DNA of 64,000 nt. Origin: Microbacterium sp. LKL04. GTDB taxonomy: Bacteria; Actinomycetota; Actinomycetes; Actinomycetales; Microbacteriaceae. The position numbers were made by a program, and so were the translations under genes. The stretch covers positions 620,001-684,000 of the forward strand of contig NZ_LT627736.1 in the NCBI RefSeq assembly GCF_900102005.1. The letters are read 5' to 3'. Shown here piece after piece: positions 1 to 7,747 of the stretch (position 1 is its first letter; every line of letters begins with the position of its first letter). Below the pieces are notes generated by a model. That model ran no database searches. It worked only from the letters and a program-made list of their open reading frames with translations, and was not told where the DNA came from.

Positions 1-640
1 CGCTGTACCGGGCGGACTTCAACGACGCGACGCGCAGAGCGCGGTCGGGGTGGGTGTCGACGGGTGCCACGACATAAGCGGATTCCTCCGCGACGTCGAG
101 GAACTGCCCGATCGTCACCTCGCGGCGCATCCGTGCGAACTCCGTGCGCGCACGGTGGGCCCGTGGGTTCTCGACGTCTGCCAGCCCCTCTTCGAGCAGG
201 TCGTCGCTCCACGCCACGAGGAGGTCGCCCAGGAGGATCGCCGCAGATCGACCGAACTCTTCAGCGTCACCCGCCCAGGCGGTCGCGCGGTGCTCTGCTT
301 CCCATGCGCGATGGGACGCAGGGCGCCCCCGCCGGGTGTCGGATCGGTCGATGACGTCGTCGTGCACGAGTGCCGCGGCGTGGAAGATCTCCAGGGCTGC
401 GGAGGCGGTGATCACCGCGTCCGGTGCGATCGATGTCCGGCCGCCTGCCGTCGCCACCGCTCGGAAGCCGGCGAGGCAGAAGCGGGCTCGGAACGCCTTG
501 CCGCCGGTCGCCGCGGACGCGCCGGATTCCACGAAGGCGCGCGCTTCGTCGCCGAATTCGGATGCGGCTTCGCGCTGCGCCTCGAGGAACCTCTCGACTC
601 GCTGAGAAACGGCGACGATCGGGTCGAGAGAGGAGGACAC
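1..640 (-). CDS. Polyprenyl (geranylgeranyl-type) diphosphate synthase, 3' part missing
   Basis: All-trans polyprenyl diphosphate synthase, which condenses isopentenyl diphosphate onto an allylic diphosphate to make the precursor of menaquinone, carotenoid or undecaprenyl chains. The first 213 codons are present and the gene runs off the left edge. The translation has the substrate-binding GKAFRAR segment (residues 47-53) and the first Asp-rich motif DDVID (94-98), followed by RRG; the second Asp-rich motif lies outside the window. The GTG at 640 is chosen because a TAGGCT -10 box lies 6 bases upstream, the leaderless arrangement seen at many genes here. Product chain length cannot be read from this fragment, so idsA/grcC-type naming is left open. 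Confidence 0.85.
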   Translation of the reverse strand, partial: MSSSLDPIVAVSQRVERFLEAQREAASEFGDEARAFVESGASAATGGKAFRARFCLAGFRAVATAGGRTSIAPDAVITASAALEIFHAAALVHDDVIDRSDTRRGRPASHRAWEAEHRATAWAGDAEEFGRSAAILLGDLLVAWSDDLLEEGLADVENPRAHRARTEFARMRREVTIGQFLDVAEESAYVVAPVDTHPDRALRVASLKSARYS

Positions 641-646
641 AGGCCT

Positions 647-652
647 AGCCTA
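647..652 (-). promoter_or_regulatory. -10 box of the polyprenyl synthase gene
   Basis: TAGGCT on the minus strand, 6 bases before the GTG start, implying a leaderless or nearly leaderless transcript. Confidence 0.5.
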
Positions 653-670
653 GTGATCGCGCGGACGCGT

Positions 671-676
671 ACACTT
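671..676 (+). promoter_or_regulatory. -10 box of the DUF3040 gene
   Basis: TACACT, 24 bases before the ATG at 701, which also has a GAGGGGG ribosome-binding site. It lies back-to-back with the minus-strand box at 647-652. Confidence 0.4.
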
Positions 677-700
677 GACGGACCGACCCGAGGGGGATGC

Positions 701-1078
701 ATGCCACTGTCAGAACAGGAGCAGCGTCTGCTGGACGAGATGGAACGCCATCTCATGCGCAACGACGCCGATGTTGTCAGCGCGGACCGTGGAGCGGCGC
801 CGCTCAGCTACCGCAACATCGTCTACGGGTCCGTCATCGTGCTCTTGGGTATCGCCGGCCTCGTCGTCGGCGTGGCCACATCGCTGATCGTGATCGGCGT
901 GGTCGCCTTCGTCGTCATGGTCGTCGGCGTCGTCCTCGCCTTCACACCGGCCAAGGGTGCGGCAGCCGCACGGAACGCGACCGGTACGCGTAAGCCGCGC
1001 GCCGCGAAGGCAGCGGCATCCGCCTCTTTCATGGATCGCATGAACGACCGCTGGGATCGCCGCAACGACGATCGCTGA
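701..1078 (+). CDS. DUF3040 family membrane protein
   Basis: 125-residue protein of the DUF3040 family, which is common in actinobacteria and has no known biochemical role. The N-terminus (PLSEQEQRLLDEMERHL) is the family signature. Two adjacent membrane segments follow (about residues 41-59 and 61-82), then a basic Ala/Lys/Arg-rich cytoplasmic tail. The ATG at 701 is preceded by a purine-rich GAGGGGG, so it is preferred over in-frame starts further upstream, which would overlap the divergent gene. It sits just before the dcw cluster, separated by a strong terminator, so it is probably transcribed alone. Confidence 0.75.
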   Translation: MPLSEQEQRLLDEMERHLMRNDADVVSADRGAAPLSYRNIVYGSVIVLLGIAGLVVGVATSLIVIGVVAFVVMVVGVVLAFTPAKGAAAARNATGTRKPRAAKAAASASFMDRMNDRWDRRNDDR

Positions 1079-1108
1079 TCCGGCGCCCTCCACCGCGCTC
1101 CACTTCTG

Positions 1109-1140
1109 AAGCACCGACCCTCGGGTCGGTGCTTTTTTTT
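1109..1140 (+). terminator. Rho-independent terminator after the DUF3040 gene
   Basis: Perfect 12-bp stem (AAGCACCGACCC / GGGTCGGTGCTT) with a TC loop, followed by a run of T. It is the clearest classical terminator in the window and insulates the dcw cluster. Confidence 0.95.
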
Positions 1141-1220
1141 GTGTCCGCGCGGGCCTCCACCCGCCCTGCCGTCGTCCGGTGGTGCGGCAGGGATGCGGCG
1201 TGCCCCGAAACTGTCGCGGA

Positions 1221-1246
1221 GTGGAGGAAAGTGGAGTAAAGTGGCG
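1221..1246 (+). promoter_or_regulatory. MraZ operator: three 10-bp-spaced repeats overlapping a -10 box
   Basis: GTGGAG, GTGGAG and GTGGCG begin at 1221, 1231 and 1241, each followed by four bases, 40-65 bases before mraZ. MraZ proteins are known to bind short tandem G-rich repeats at about one-helical-turn spacing upstream of their own operon. A TAAAGT hexamer (1237-1242) inside the array could be the -10 box, so MraZ binding would block the promoter directly. Confidence 0.7.
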
Positions 1247-1285
1247 TCATCCTGGAGCAGGCCGGACGAAGGGGGTGACCGAGCG

Positions 1286-1717
1286 ATGTTGTTGGGCACC
1301 CACACCCCCAAGCTGGACGACAAAGGACGGGTCATCCTTCCCGCCAAGTTCCGCGACGATCTCGGTCCCGGTGTCGTCATCACCCGTGGCCAGGAACGCT
1401 GCCTCTACGTGTTCAGCTCGGCGGAGTTCGAGCGGGTCTACGAGCGCATCCGCGAGGCACCGCTGACCAACAAGCAGGCGCGCGACTTCCAGCGCATGTT
1501 CCTCTCGGGCGCCAGCGCCGAGAAGCCCGACTCCCAGAACCGCATCACCATTCCGCCTCACCTCCGCACCTACGCCGGGCTGGAGCGCGAGCTCATCGTC
1601 ACGGGTGTCGGCGCACACGCCGAGATTTGGAACGCGGACGCGTGGAACGCCTACGCCGACAGCAATGAGGACACGTACTCGGACATGGAGCAGGAGGTGA
1701 TCCCGGGACTCTTCTGA
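1286..1717 (+). CDS. mraZ: Transcriptional regulator MraZ
   Basis: 143-residue AbrB/SpoVT-like DNA-binding protein, the normal length for MraZ. It has the two tandem half-domains with the signatures [13 protein letters not shown] (about residues 11-23) and [13 protein letters not shown] (about 83-95). It is the first gene of the dcw cluster and in other bacteria represses this operon through repeats like those at 1221-1246. The ATG at 1286 starts the conserved [11 protein letters not shown] sequence; a reading frame extension upstream runs through the operator and is not expected to be translated. Confidence 0.95.
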   Translation: MLLGTHTPKLDDKGRVILPAKFRDDLGPGVVITRGQERCLYVFSSAEFERVYERIREAPLTNKQARDFQRMFLSGASAEKPDSQNRITIPPHLRTYAGLERELIVTGVGAHAEIWNADAWNAYADSNEDTYSDMEQEVIPGLF

Positions 1718-1820
1718 TCCTCGACTGCGACTCCCAGCCGCACGCCCTGACGCACTTCCCCGGCGCCAGGTCGGAGCGGATGGGGATCGGGGTCGAGGGC
1801 CTCACGGAACCGAAGGAATC

Positions 1821-2780
1821 ATGGCCCACGACGAGATCCACACCCCCGTCCTGCTCGACCGTTGCATCGAGCTGTTGGCGCCTGCGCTGCAGCACGACGG
1901 CGCGGTCGTCGTCGACGCGACGCTCGGGATGGGCGGACACTCCGAGGCGCTTCTCGAACGCTTCCCCCAGGTGCGTCTGATCGGCCTCGACCGCGACACG
2001 GATGCGCTGCGCATCGCGGGGGAGCGGCTCGCCCGCTTCGGCGACCGCGTGGACCTCGTGCACACCGTCTACGACGGCATCGCCGACGCCGTCTCGAGCG
2101 TGGGCGTCCGCCGGGCCGACGGCATCCTCTTCGATCTCGGTGTCTCGTCGCTGCAGCTCGACGAAGCGGACCGCGGCTTCGCCTACTCGAAGGACGCGCC
2201 CCTCGACATGCGGATGGATCAGTCCGCGGGGACGACGGCCGCCGACATCGTCGCGACGTACGGAGAGGGCGATCTGCGTCGCATCTTCGAACGCTACGGC
2301 GAGGAGAAGCTCGCCGGTCGTTACGCGCGGGCGATCATCGCCGCCCGTCAGGACGCCCCCATCGAGCGGTCCGCGCAGCTCGTCGACATCTTGGTCGCCG
2401 CGACGCCGATCGCCGTTCAGCGCGAGCGCAGCGGGCACCCCGCCAAGCGCGTCTTCCAGGCTCTGCGCATCGAGGTCAACGGCGAGCTGACGGTCCTCGA
2501 GCGCGCCCTGCCCGCGGCGCTCGGCATCCTGCCCGTCTCGGGCCGGATCGTCGTCATGTCGTACCAGTCGCTGGAAGACCGACTCGTGAAGCGCGTTCTC
2601 GCCGAAGCGACCAGGTCGACCGCTCCCGCCGGGCTTCCGATCGAACCGCCCGAGCATGCCCCCCGTTTCCAGCTCCTCACCAAGGGTGCAGAGCTGGCGT
2701 CCGACGAAGAGAAGATCCGTAACCCCCGTGCCACCCCGGTGCGGCTGCGTGCGGCCGAGAGAGTGAGGGAGGCGTCATGA
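1821..2780 (+). CDS. rsmH: 16S rRNA (cytosine-1402-N4)-methyltransferase RsmH
   Basis: SAM-dependent methyltransferase (formerly MraW) that modifies C1402 in the ribosomal P site. The 319-residue product has the family N-terminus [13 protein letters not shown] and the SAM-binding [14 protein letters not shown] (about residues 31-44); the C-terminal part has [15 protein letters not shown]. It is second in the dcw cluster, 103 bases after mraZ. Its stop codon overlaps the ATG of the next gene (ATGA), indicating translational coupling. Confidence 0.97.
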   Translation: MAHDEIHTPVLLDRCIELLAPALQHDGAVVVDATLGMGGHSEALLERFPQVRLIGLDRDTDALRIAGERLARFGDRVDLVHTVYDGIADAVSSVGVRRADGILFDLGVSSLQLDEADRGFAYSKDAPLDMRMDQSAGTTAADIVATYGEGDLRRIFERYGEEKLAGRYARAIIAARQDAPIERSAQLVDILVAATPIAVQRERSGHPAKRVFQALRIEVNGELTVLERALPAALGILPVSGRIVVMSYQSLEDRLVKRVLAEATRSTAPAGLPIEPPEHAPRFQLLTKGAELASDEEKIRNPRATPVRLRAAERVREAS

Positions 2781-3385
2781 GCGCTTCGGCACTGGCCACC
2801 ACCGCCATCGACACCGCGCCCGATGAGGAGCTCCTCGGCTCGGCAGCACCTGCGCTTCGGCCCGTCGGTCGCGTCGGGTGGGGCGTCGCGCCCCAGCCCC
2901 GGCGTCGCCCCCGGCGGGCGTTCGGGGTCATCGCCGTCGCGGGTGCCCTCGCGATCGCCGGAGTGCAGATGGGGCTGTCCATCGTCACGACGCAGGATGC
3001 CTTCGAGGTGAAGAACCTCACGGCGCAGCAGCGGGACGCGAACTACCAGAAGAACATCCTCGAGGACGAGGTCGCGGGTCTCAGCTCGCCTCAGTTCCTC
3101 GCAGCCAATGCGGCGGCACTCGGCCTCGTCGCGGGCGGCGAGCCCAGCTACATCCGTCTGAGCGACGGCACGACCCTCGGCCCCAAGACGGGTGCCTCCG
3201 ACGCGTCGTCGATCGAGGCGCTGTCGCGGGCGGCGGTGTCGAACGCTCTCGTGGCGGGTGTCCCGCTCGTCACCGATCCCGAGGCGAGCCTCGACACGGG
3301 GGTCTCCATCGACACGAAGCTGCTGGCCGATACGCCGACACCCCCGTCCATCACCGACGGACTGCCGACCCCCGCCACACACTGA
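2777..3385 (+). CDS. ftsL: FtsL-like division protein
   Basis: 202-residue single-pass membrane protein in the position of ftsL. A Pro/Arg-rich cytoplasmic region (1-47) precedes one membrane segment (about 48-70), then a septum-formation-initiator-like coiled coil (73-103) containing [23 protein letters not shown]. The extracytoplasmic tail is low-complexity Ser/Thr/Pro-rich. FtsL works with FtsQ and FtsB to activate the FtsW-FtsI synthase. Sequence similarity in FtsL is weak, so the name rests on topology and position. The start overlaps the rsmH stop. Confidence 0.8.
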   Translation: MSASALATTAIDTAPDEELLGSAAPALRPVGRVGWGVAPQPRRRPRRAFGVIAVAGALAIAGVQMGLSIVTTQDAFEVKNLTAQQRDANYQKNILEDEVAGLSSPQFLAANAAALGLVAGGEPSYIRLSDGTTLGPKTGASDASSIEALSRAAVSNALVAGVPLVTDPEASLDTGVSIDTKLLADTPTPPSITDGLPTPATH

Positions 3386-3389
3386 GAAC

Positions 3390-5201
3390 ATGACGACTCG
3401 AGCAACCCGCAGTCCGCGCCGTCGCACCGTCGTCGCCCTCGCCGTCGTCCTGGTCGTCCTGGTCGCCTTCGTCGCCCGCCTCATCGACATCCAGGTCGTC
3501 AACGCGAGCCAGCACGTCGAAGACGCCTTCAGCAAGGGCATGCAGACCACGACGACCCTCGAGGGTGCGCGGGGCACCATCGTCGACGCGAACGGCAGCC
3601 CGTTGGCCACGAGCATGCTGCGGTACAACGTCGTCGTCGACCCGAAGCTCGCGGAGGGCGGTATGTCCCTCCGCGACGACAATGGCGCGATCGTGAAGGA
3701 CGACGCCGGCGACACGGTCATGGTCACGTGGCCGGAGATCGCCGCTGAGATCGCCGAGGTGACCGACCAGAGTCCCGAAGAGGTCCGGACGATGGTCGAC
3801 GACGCCTACGCGAAGAACCCCGAGAGCCGATATCAGGTGATCAAACGGCTCGTGTCGACGGCGGAGTTCCGCGAGCTCGACGATCTCGGCATCCCTTTCC
3901 TCTCGTTCGAGCCGGTCGCCTCGCGGTCGTACCCCGACGGCGCGGTGGCGGGAAACATCATCGGCTTCGTCGGCTCGGACGGGGAGCCCCTCGAAGGGGT
4001 CGAGAAGCTGCAGGACTCGTGCCTCGAACCCACGAGCGGGAGCATCAAGTACCAGCGCGGCGCGAACGGCGTGACGATCCCCGGTACGGCGGTCGAGGAG
4101 CCTGCCGTGGACGGAGGCACCCTCAAGCTGACGATCGACTCCGATCTGCAGTGGTACATGCAGCAGCTGATCGCGGAGGAGACCGACCGCTACCAGGCCA
4201 ACTGGGGCGGGATCCTCGTGATGGAGACCGCCACAGGCAAGATCCGAGCGATCGCGGAGACGGACTCCGTCGACCCCAACGACCCGGGCGCCAGCAAGTC
4301 CGAGGACCGGGGCTCACGCCTCCTGCGGACCTCGTTCGAGCCCGGCTCGACCTTCAAGCCCGTCACGGCGGCGACGGCGATCGAACAGGCGGGCGTCACG
4401 CCGGAGACGACGGTCACCGTCCCCGATCGCATGGTGTTCTCCAACGGAGCCGTCGTGAACGACTCCGAGAACCACGCGACGCAGAACCTCACCCTCAACG
4501 GTGGCCTCGTGACCTCGTCGAACGTGGCGATGTCGCAGTTCGGCGCGATGGTGGATCCGCAGACCCGGTACGACTACCTCAAGAAGTTCGGTGCCGGCGA
4601 AACCGACGGTCTGGGCTGGTCGGGAGAGCCCGAACGGATCCTCCGACCCGCCGACACGTGGGACAACCAGACGAAGTACGCGACGACCTTCGGTCAGGCC
4701 TTCACCGTGACGGCCGTCCAGGTCGCGAACGCGTACCAGACCTTCGCCAACGGCGGTGTCCGGATGCCGGCATCCCTCGTCGAATCGTGCACGAAGGCGA
4801 ACGGCGAGGTCGTCACACCGAAGCTCGCGAAGCCCGAACGCGTCATCACAGAGGAGACGGCGAAGGAGGTCTCGCTCATGCTCGAGAACGTGTTCGCACA
4901 GGGCACGCTCGCCGAGGACGTCGAACTCCCCGGGTACCGGATGGGCGGCAAGACGGGCACCGCGCAGATCCCCGACGGTCACGGCGGATACAAGAAGAAC
5001 CTGTACTTCACCTCACTGGTCGGCTTCGCTCCGGCCGATGATCCGAAGTATGTTGTCCTGACGGTCTTCGACGAGCCCAAGAAGCAGCGCATGTCGTCGG
5101 CCAACCGTTCGGTGTTCAAGAAGGCGATGGCGCAGGTGCTCACGCACTACCGCATCATGCCGTCGGGTTCGGAGACCCCCCTCCTTCCCGTCACCGGCTG
5201 A
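3390..5201 (+). CDS. ftsI: Penicillin-binding protein 2 / FtsI septal transpeptidase
   Basis: 603-residue class B penicillin-binding protein that cross-links septal peptidoglycan. One N-terminal membrane segment (about 13-33) is followed by the dimerisation domain, then the transpeptidase with S320-T-F-K323 (catalytic Ser), S376-S-N378 and K521-T-G523, all in normal order. The ATG at 3390 follows the ftsL stop by 4 bases and gives a standard basic N-terminus before the membrane helix; a longer in-frame extension overlaps ftsL and is rejected. The next gene is murF, not murE. Confidence 0.96.
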   Translation: MTTRATRSPRRRTVVALAVVLVVLVAFVARLIDIQVVNASQHVEDAFSKGMQTTTTLEGARGTIVDANGSPLATSMLRYNVVVDPKLAEGGMSLRDDNGAIVKDDAGDTVMVTWPEIAAEIAEVTDQSPEEVRTMVDDAYAKNPESRYQVIKRLVSTAEFRELDDLGIPFLSFEPVASRSYPDGAVAGNIIGFVGSDGEPLEGVEKLQDSCLEPTSGSIKYQRGANGVTIPGTAVEEPAVDGGTLKLTIDSDLQWYMQQLIAEETDRYQANWGGILVMETATGKIRAIAETDSVDPNDPGASKSEDRGSRLLRTSFEPGSTFKPVTAATAIEQAGVTPETTVTVPDRMVFSNGAVVNDSENHATQNLTLNGGLVTSSNVAMSQFGAMVDPQTRYDYLKKFGAGETDGLGWSGEPERILRPADTWDNQTKYATTFGQAFTVTAVQVANAYQTFANGGVRMPASLVESCTKANGEVVTPKLAKPERVITEETAKEVSLMLENVFAQGTLAEDVELPGYRMGGKTGTAQIPDGHGGYKKNLYFTSLVGFAPADDPKYVVLTVFDEPKKQRMSSANRSVFKKAMAQVLTHYRIMPSGSETPLLPVTG

Positions 5202-5228
5202 ACCCGAGCGCACGAGGAGACCCCCAGC

Positions 5229-6641
5229 ATGATCCGGATGACGCTCGCCGAGGTGACGCACGCCATCGGCGGCACCCTCCACCTCCACGGCACGGACACC
5301 CCCGAGACGGTTGTCGCGGGCACCGTCGACACCGATTCCCGGGAGATGGAGCCGGGCTCGGTCTTCGTCGCCAAGCCCGGCGACGTGACCGACGGGCACC
5401 TGTTCGTCGATGTGGCCGCCGAAGCCGGCGCCACGCTCGCGATCGTCGAGCGCCACGTCGAGACGGCGATCTCGCAGATCGTCGTCGCCGACGCCGTCGC
5501 CGCGCTGGGTGCCCTCGCCCGCGAGGTGGTGGCACGCGTGCGTGCCGCCGGAGACCTCCGCGTGGTCGGCATCACGGGATCGAACGGCAAGACGACGACG
5601 AAGAACCTCCTGGCGCGCATCCTCGAGGTGGAGGGGCCGACGGTCGCCCCGCGAGCGTCGTTCAACAACGAGGTCGGCGCACCCGTCACGATGCTCCGCG
5701 TCACCGACGACACCCGCTTCCTCGTCAGCGAGCTCGGCGCCTCGCGGCCGGGCCGCATCGCGGAGCTCGCAGGTCTCATCACGCCCGACATCGGCGTCGT
5801 CCTCATGGTCGGGCTCGCCCACGCGGGCGGATTCGGGGGCGTCGAGGCGACGCAGAGGGCGAAGACCGAACTGGTCCAGGCTCTCCGTCCGGGCGGAACC
5901 GCGGTCCTCAACGCGGACGACGCCCGTGTCGCGGCGATGGCAGCTGCGGCGCAGGAACGCGGAGCCGACGTCCGGTGGTTCGGACGCGGGACCGCGGCCG
6001 ACGTTCGCGCAGACGACGTCGAAGTCACGGCATCCGGGACGACCGCGACGGTCCACGTCGACGGCCGTCGACTGCCCCTGCACCTGAAGGTGCTCGGCGA
6101 ACACCACGTCATGAACGCCCTCGCCGCCATCACGGTCGCTCAGCTGCTCGGTGTCGATCCGGCCGACGCGATCGCGCGCATCGGGACCGTGGAGATCGCG
6201 GAGCGCTGGCGGATGCAGCCGCTCGGCGGCGACCGCGTGCGGATCATCAACGACGCCTACAACGCGAGCCCCGACTCCATGGCCGCCGCGCTGCGGACCG
6301 TCGCCCAGATCGCCGAGCCGGGACAGCGCAAGGTCGCCGTCCTCGGTGCCATGACGGAGCTCGGCGAGCAGGCCGGGGAGGAGCACGACCGGATCGGGCT
6401 CCAGGCCGTGCGGCTGCGCTACGAACGCATCGTCGTCATCGGGACGGCGGCGCGACGCCTCTACCTGGCCGCCATCAGCGAAGGCTCGTGGGACGGCGAA
6501 GCCGTCTTCTTCGAGACCGCTGACGAGGCCTACGACTACCTGACGGCCGAGCTCCGCGACGGTGATCGCGTGCTGGTGAAGTCTTCCAACTCCGCCGGGC
6601 TCAGGTTCCTCGGCGATCGTCTGGGAGAATTCTTCTCGTGA
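5229..6641 (+). CDS. murF: UDP-MurNAc-tripeptide--D-Ala-D-Ala ligase MurF
   Basis: 470-residue ATP-dependent ligase that adds D-Ala-D-Ala to the UDP-MurNAc-tripeptide in the cytoplasm. The ATP-binding loop TGSNGKTTT is at residues 116-124, followed by the Mur ligase central segment (SFNNEVGAPVTML) and the C-terminal NDAYNASPDSM. The RBS-like GAGGAGACC lies before ATG 5229, 27 bases after ftsI. Its last codons overlap the GTG of mraY (GTGA). MurE normally separates ftsI and murF in dcw clusters but is absent here. Confidence 0.96.
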   Translation: MIRMTLAEVTHAIGGTLHLHGTDTPETVVAGTVDTDSREMEPGSVFVAKPGDVTDGHLFVDVAAEAGATLAIVERHVETAISQIVVADAVAALGALAREVVARVRAAGDLRVVGITGSNGKTTTKNLLARILEVEGPTVAPRASFNNEVGAPVTMLRVTDDTRFLVSELGASRPGRIAELAGLITPDIGVVLMVGLAHAGGFGGVEATQRAKTELVQALRPGGTAVLNADDARVAAMAAAAQERGADVRWFGRGTAADVRADDVEVTASGTTATVHVDGRRLPLHLKVLGEHHVMNALAAITVAQLLGVDPADAIARIGTVEIAERWRMQPLGGDRVRIINDAYNASPDSMAAALRTVAQIAEPGQRKVAVLGAMTELGEQAGEEHDRIGLQAVRLRYERIVVIGTAARRLYLAAISEGSWDGEAVFFETADEAYDYLTAELRDGDRVLVKSSNSAGLRFLGDRLGEFFS

Positions 6642-7747
6642 GATCCCTGTTGGCCGCTGCGACGATCTCGCTGGCATTCACCCTGTTCCTGACACCGCTG
6701 TTCATCCGCCTGTTCCGGAAGATCGGGTGGGGCCAGGTCATCCGCACCCCCGAGGATGCGCACAACCCGAGTCACCACACCAAGCGCGGGACGCCCACCA
6801 TGGGCGGCATCGTCTTCGTCCTGGGGACCATCGTCGGGTTCTTCGTCGGCAGCTACACCGGTGGCACGGAGCCCACGATCTCCGGTCTGCTCGTGCTCTG
6901 GATGATGGTAGGCCTCGGCATCATCGGCTTCATCGACGACTACATGAAGGTGCGGTCGCAGCGGAGCCTCGGCCTGTCGGGATGGCGCAAGATCGTCGGC
7001 CAGATCGCCGTCGCCGTCCCCTTCGCCATCATGGCGCTGAACTTCCCGAACCAGTACGGCGAGACTCCTGGTTCCGCCTACATCTCGTTCTTCCGCGACA
7101 TCCCGACGCTCTCCTTCATGGCGCTCGGCGCCGTCGTCGGCTGGATCCTCTACCTCCTGTGGATCTCGTTCATGTCGGTCGCGTGGTCGAACGCCACGAA
7201 CCTGACGGACGGGCTGGACGGCCTCGCCACGGGAGCCGGCATCTTCACGGTGTCCGCCTACAGCCTCGTGACGTTCTGGCAGCTGCAGCAGCGCTGCCAC
7301 TCAGCCGCACTGGTGACCGAGTACACGGCCGCCTGCTACGACACGCGGGACCCCATGGGCCTCACGATCGTCGCCGCCTCGTTCGTCGGCGCCCTCGTCG
7401 GGTTCCTCTGGTGGAACGCCCCCAAGGCAAAGATGTTCATGGGCGACGTGGGCTCGATGGCGATCGGCGGTGTCGTCGTCGCGATGGCCGTTCTGAGCCG
7501 TACCGAGATCCTCTCCATCGTCCTCGCGGGCGTCTTCATCATCGCTCCCGCGTCAGTCATCCTGCAGCGCTACTACTTCAAGGCGACGGGCGGCAAACGG
7601 CTGTTCCTCATGAGCCCCTTCCACCACCACCTCGAGATGCGCGGGTGGCCCGAGATCACGATCGTCGTCCGGATGTGGGTCATCGCCGGCATCCTCGCCA
7701 TCTTCGGGGTCGCCCTGTTCTACGTCGGTTGGCTGGCTGCACTGTGA
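6638..7747 (+). CDS. mraY: Phospho-MurNAc-pentapeptide transferase MraY
   Basis: 369-residue polytopic membrane enzyme that transfers phospho-MurNAc-pentapeptide to undecaprenyl phosphate, forming lipid I. It shows the catalytic Asp pair in FIDDYMKV (D100/D101), the NLTDGLDGLATG segment, the NAPKAKMFMGDVGS loop and the late FHHHLEMRGWPE motif. About ten membrane helices are apparent. The GTG start at 6638 overlaps the murF stop by 4 bases, and its own stop overlaps the murD start in the same way, so murF-mraY-murD are translationally coupled. Confidence 0.97.
   Translation: MRSLLAAATISLAFTLFLTPLFIRLFRKIGWGQVIRTPEDAHNPSHHTKRGTPTMGGIVFVLGTIVGFFVGSYTGGTEPTISGLLVLWMMVGLGIIGFIDDYMKVRSQRSLGLSGWRKIVGQIAVAVPFAIMALNFPNQYGETPGSAYISFFRDIPTLSFMALGAVVGWILYLLWISFMSVAWSNATNLTDGLDGLATGAGIFTVSAYSLVTFWQLQQRCHSAALVTEYTAACYDTRDPMGLTIVAASFVGALVGFLWWNAPKAKMFMGDVGSMAIGGVVVAMAVLSRTEILSIVLAGVFIIAPASVILQRYYFKATGGKRLFLMSPFHHHLEMRGWPEITIVVRMWVIAGILAIFGVALFYVGWLAAL

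Noticed and set aside
50..700. Long plus-strand reading frame upstream of the DUF3040 ATG
   Set aside because: It runs antisense through the polyprenyl synthase gene, which has clear family motifs on the minus strand. The frame is open only because of high GC content; the ATG at 701 with its ribosome-binding site is the real start.
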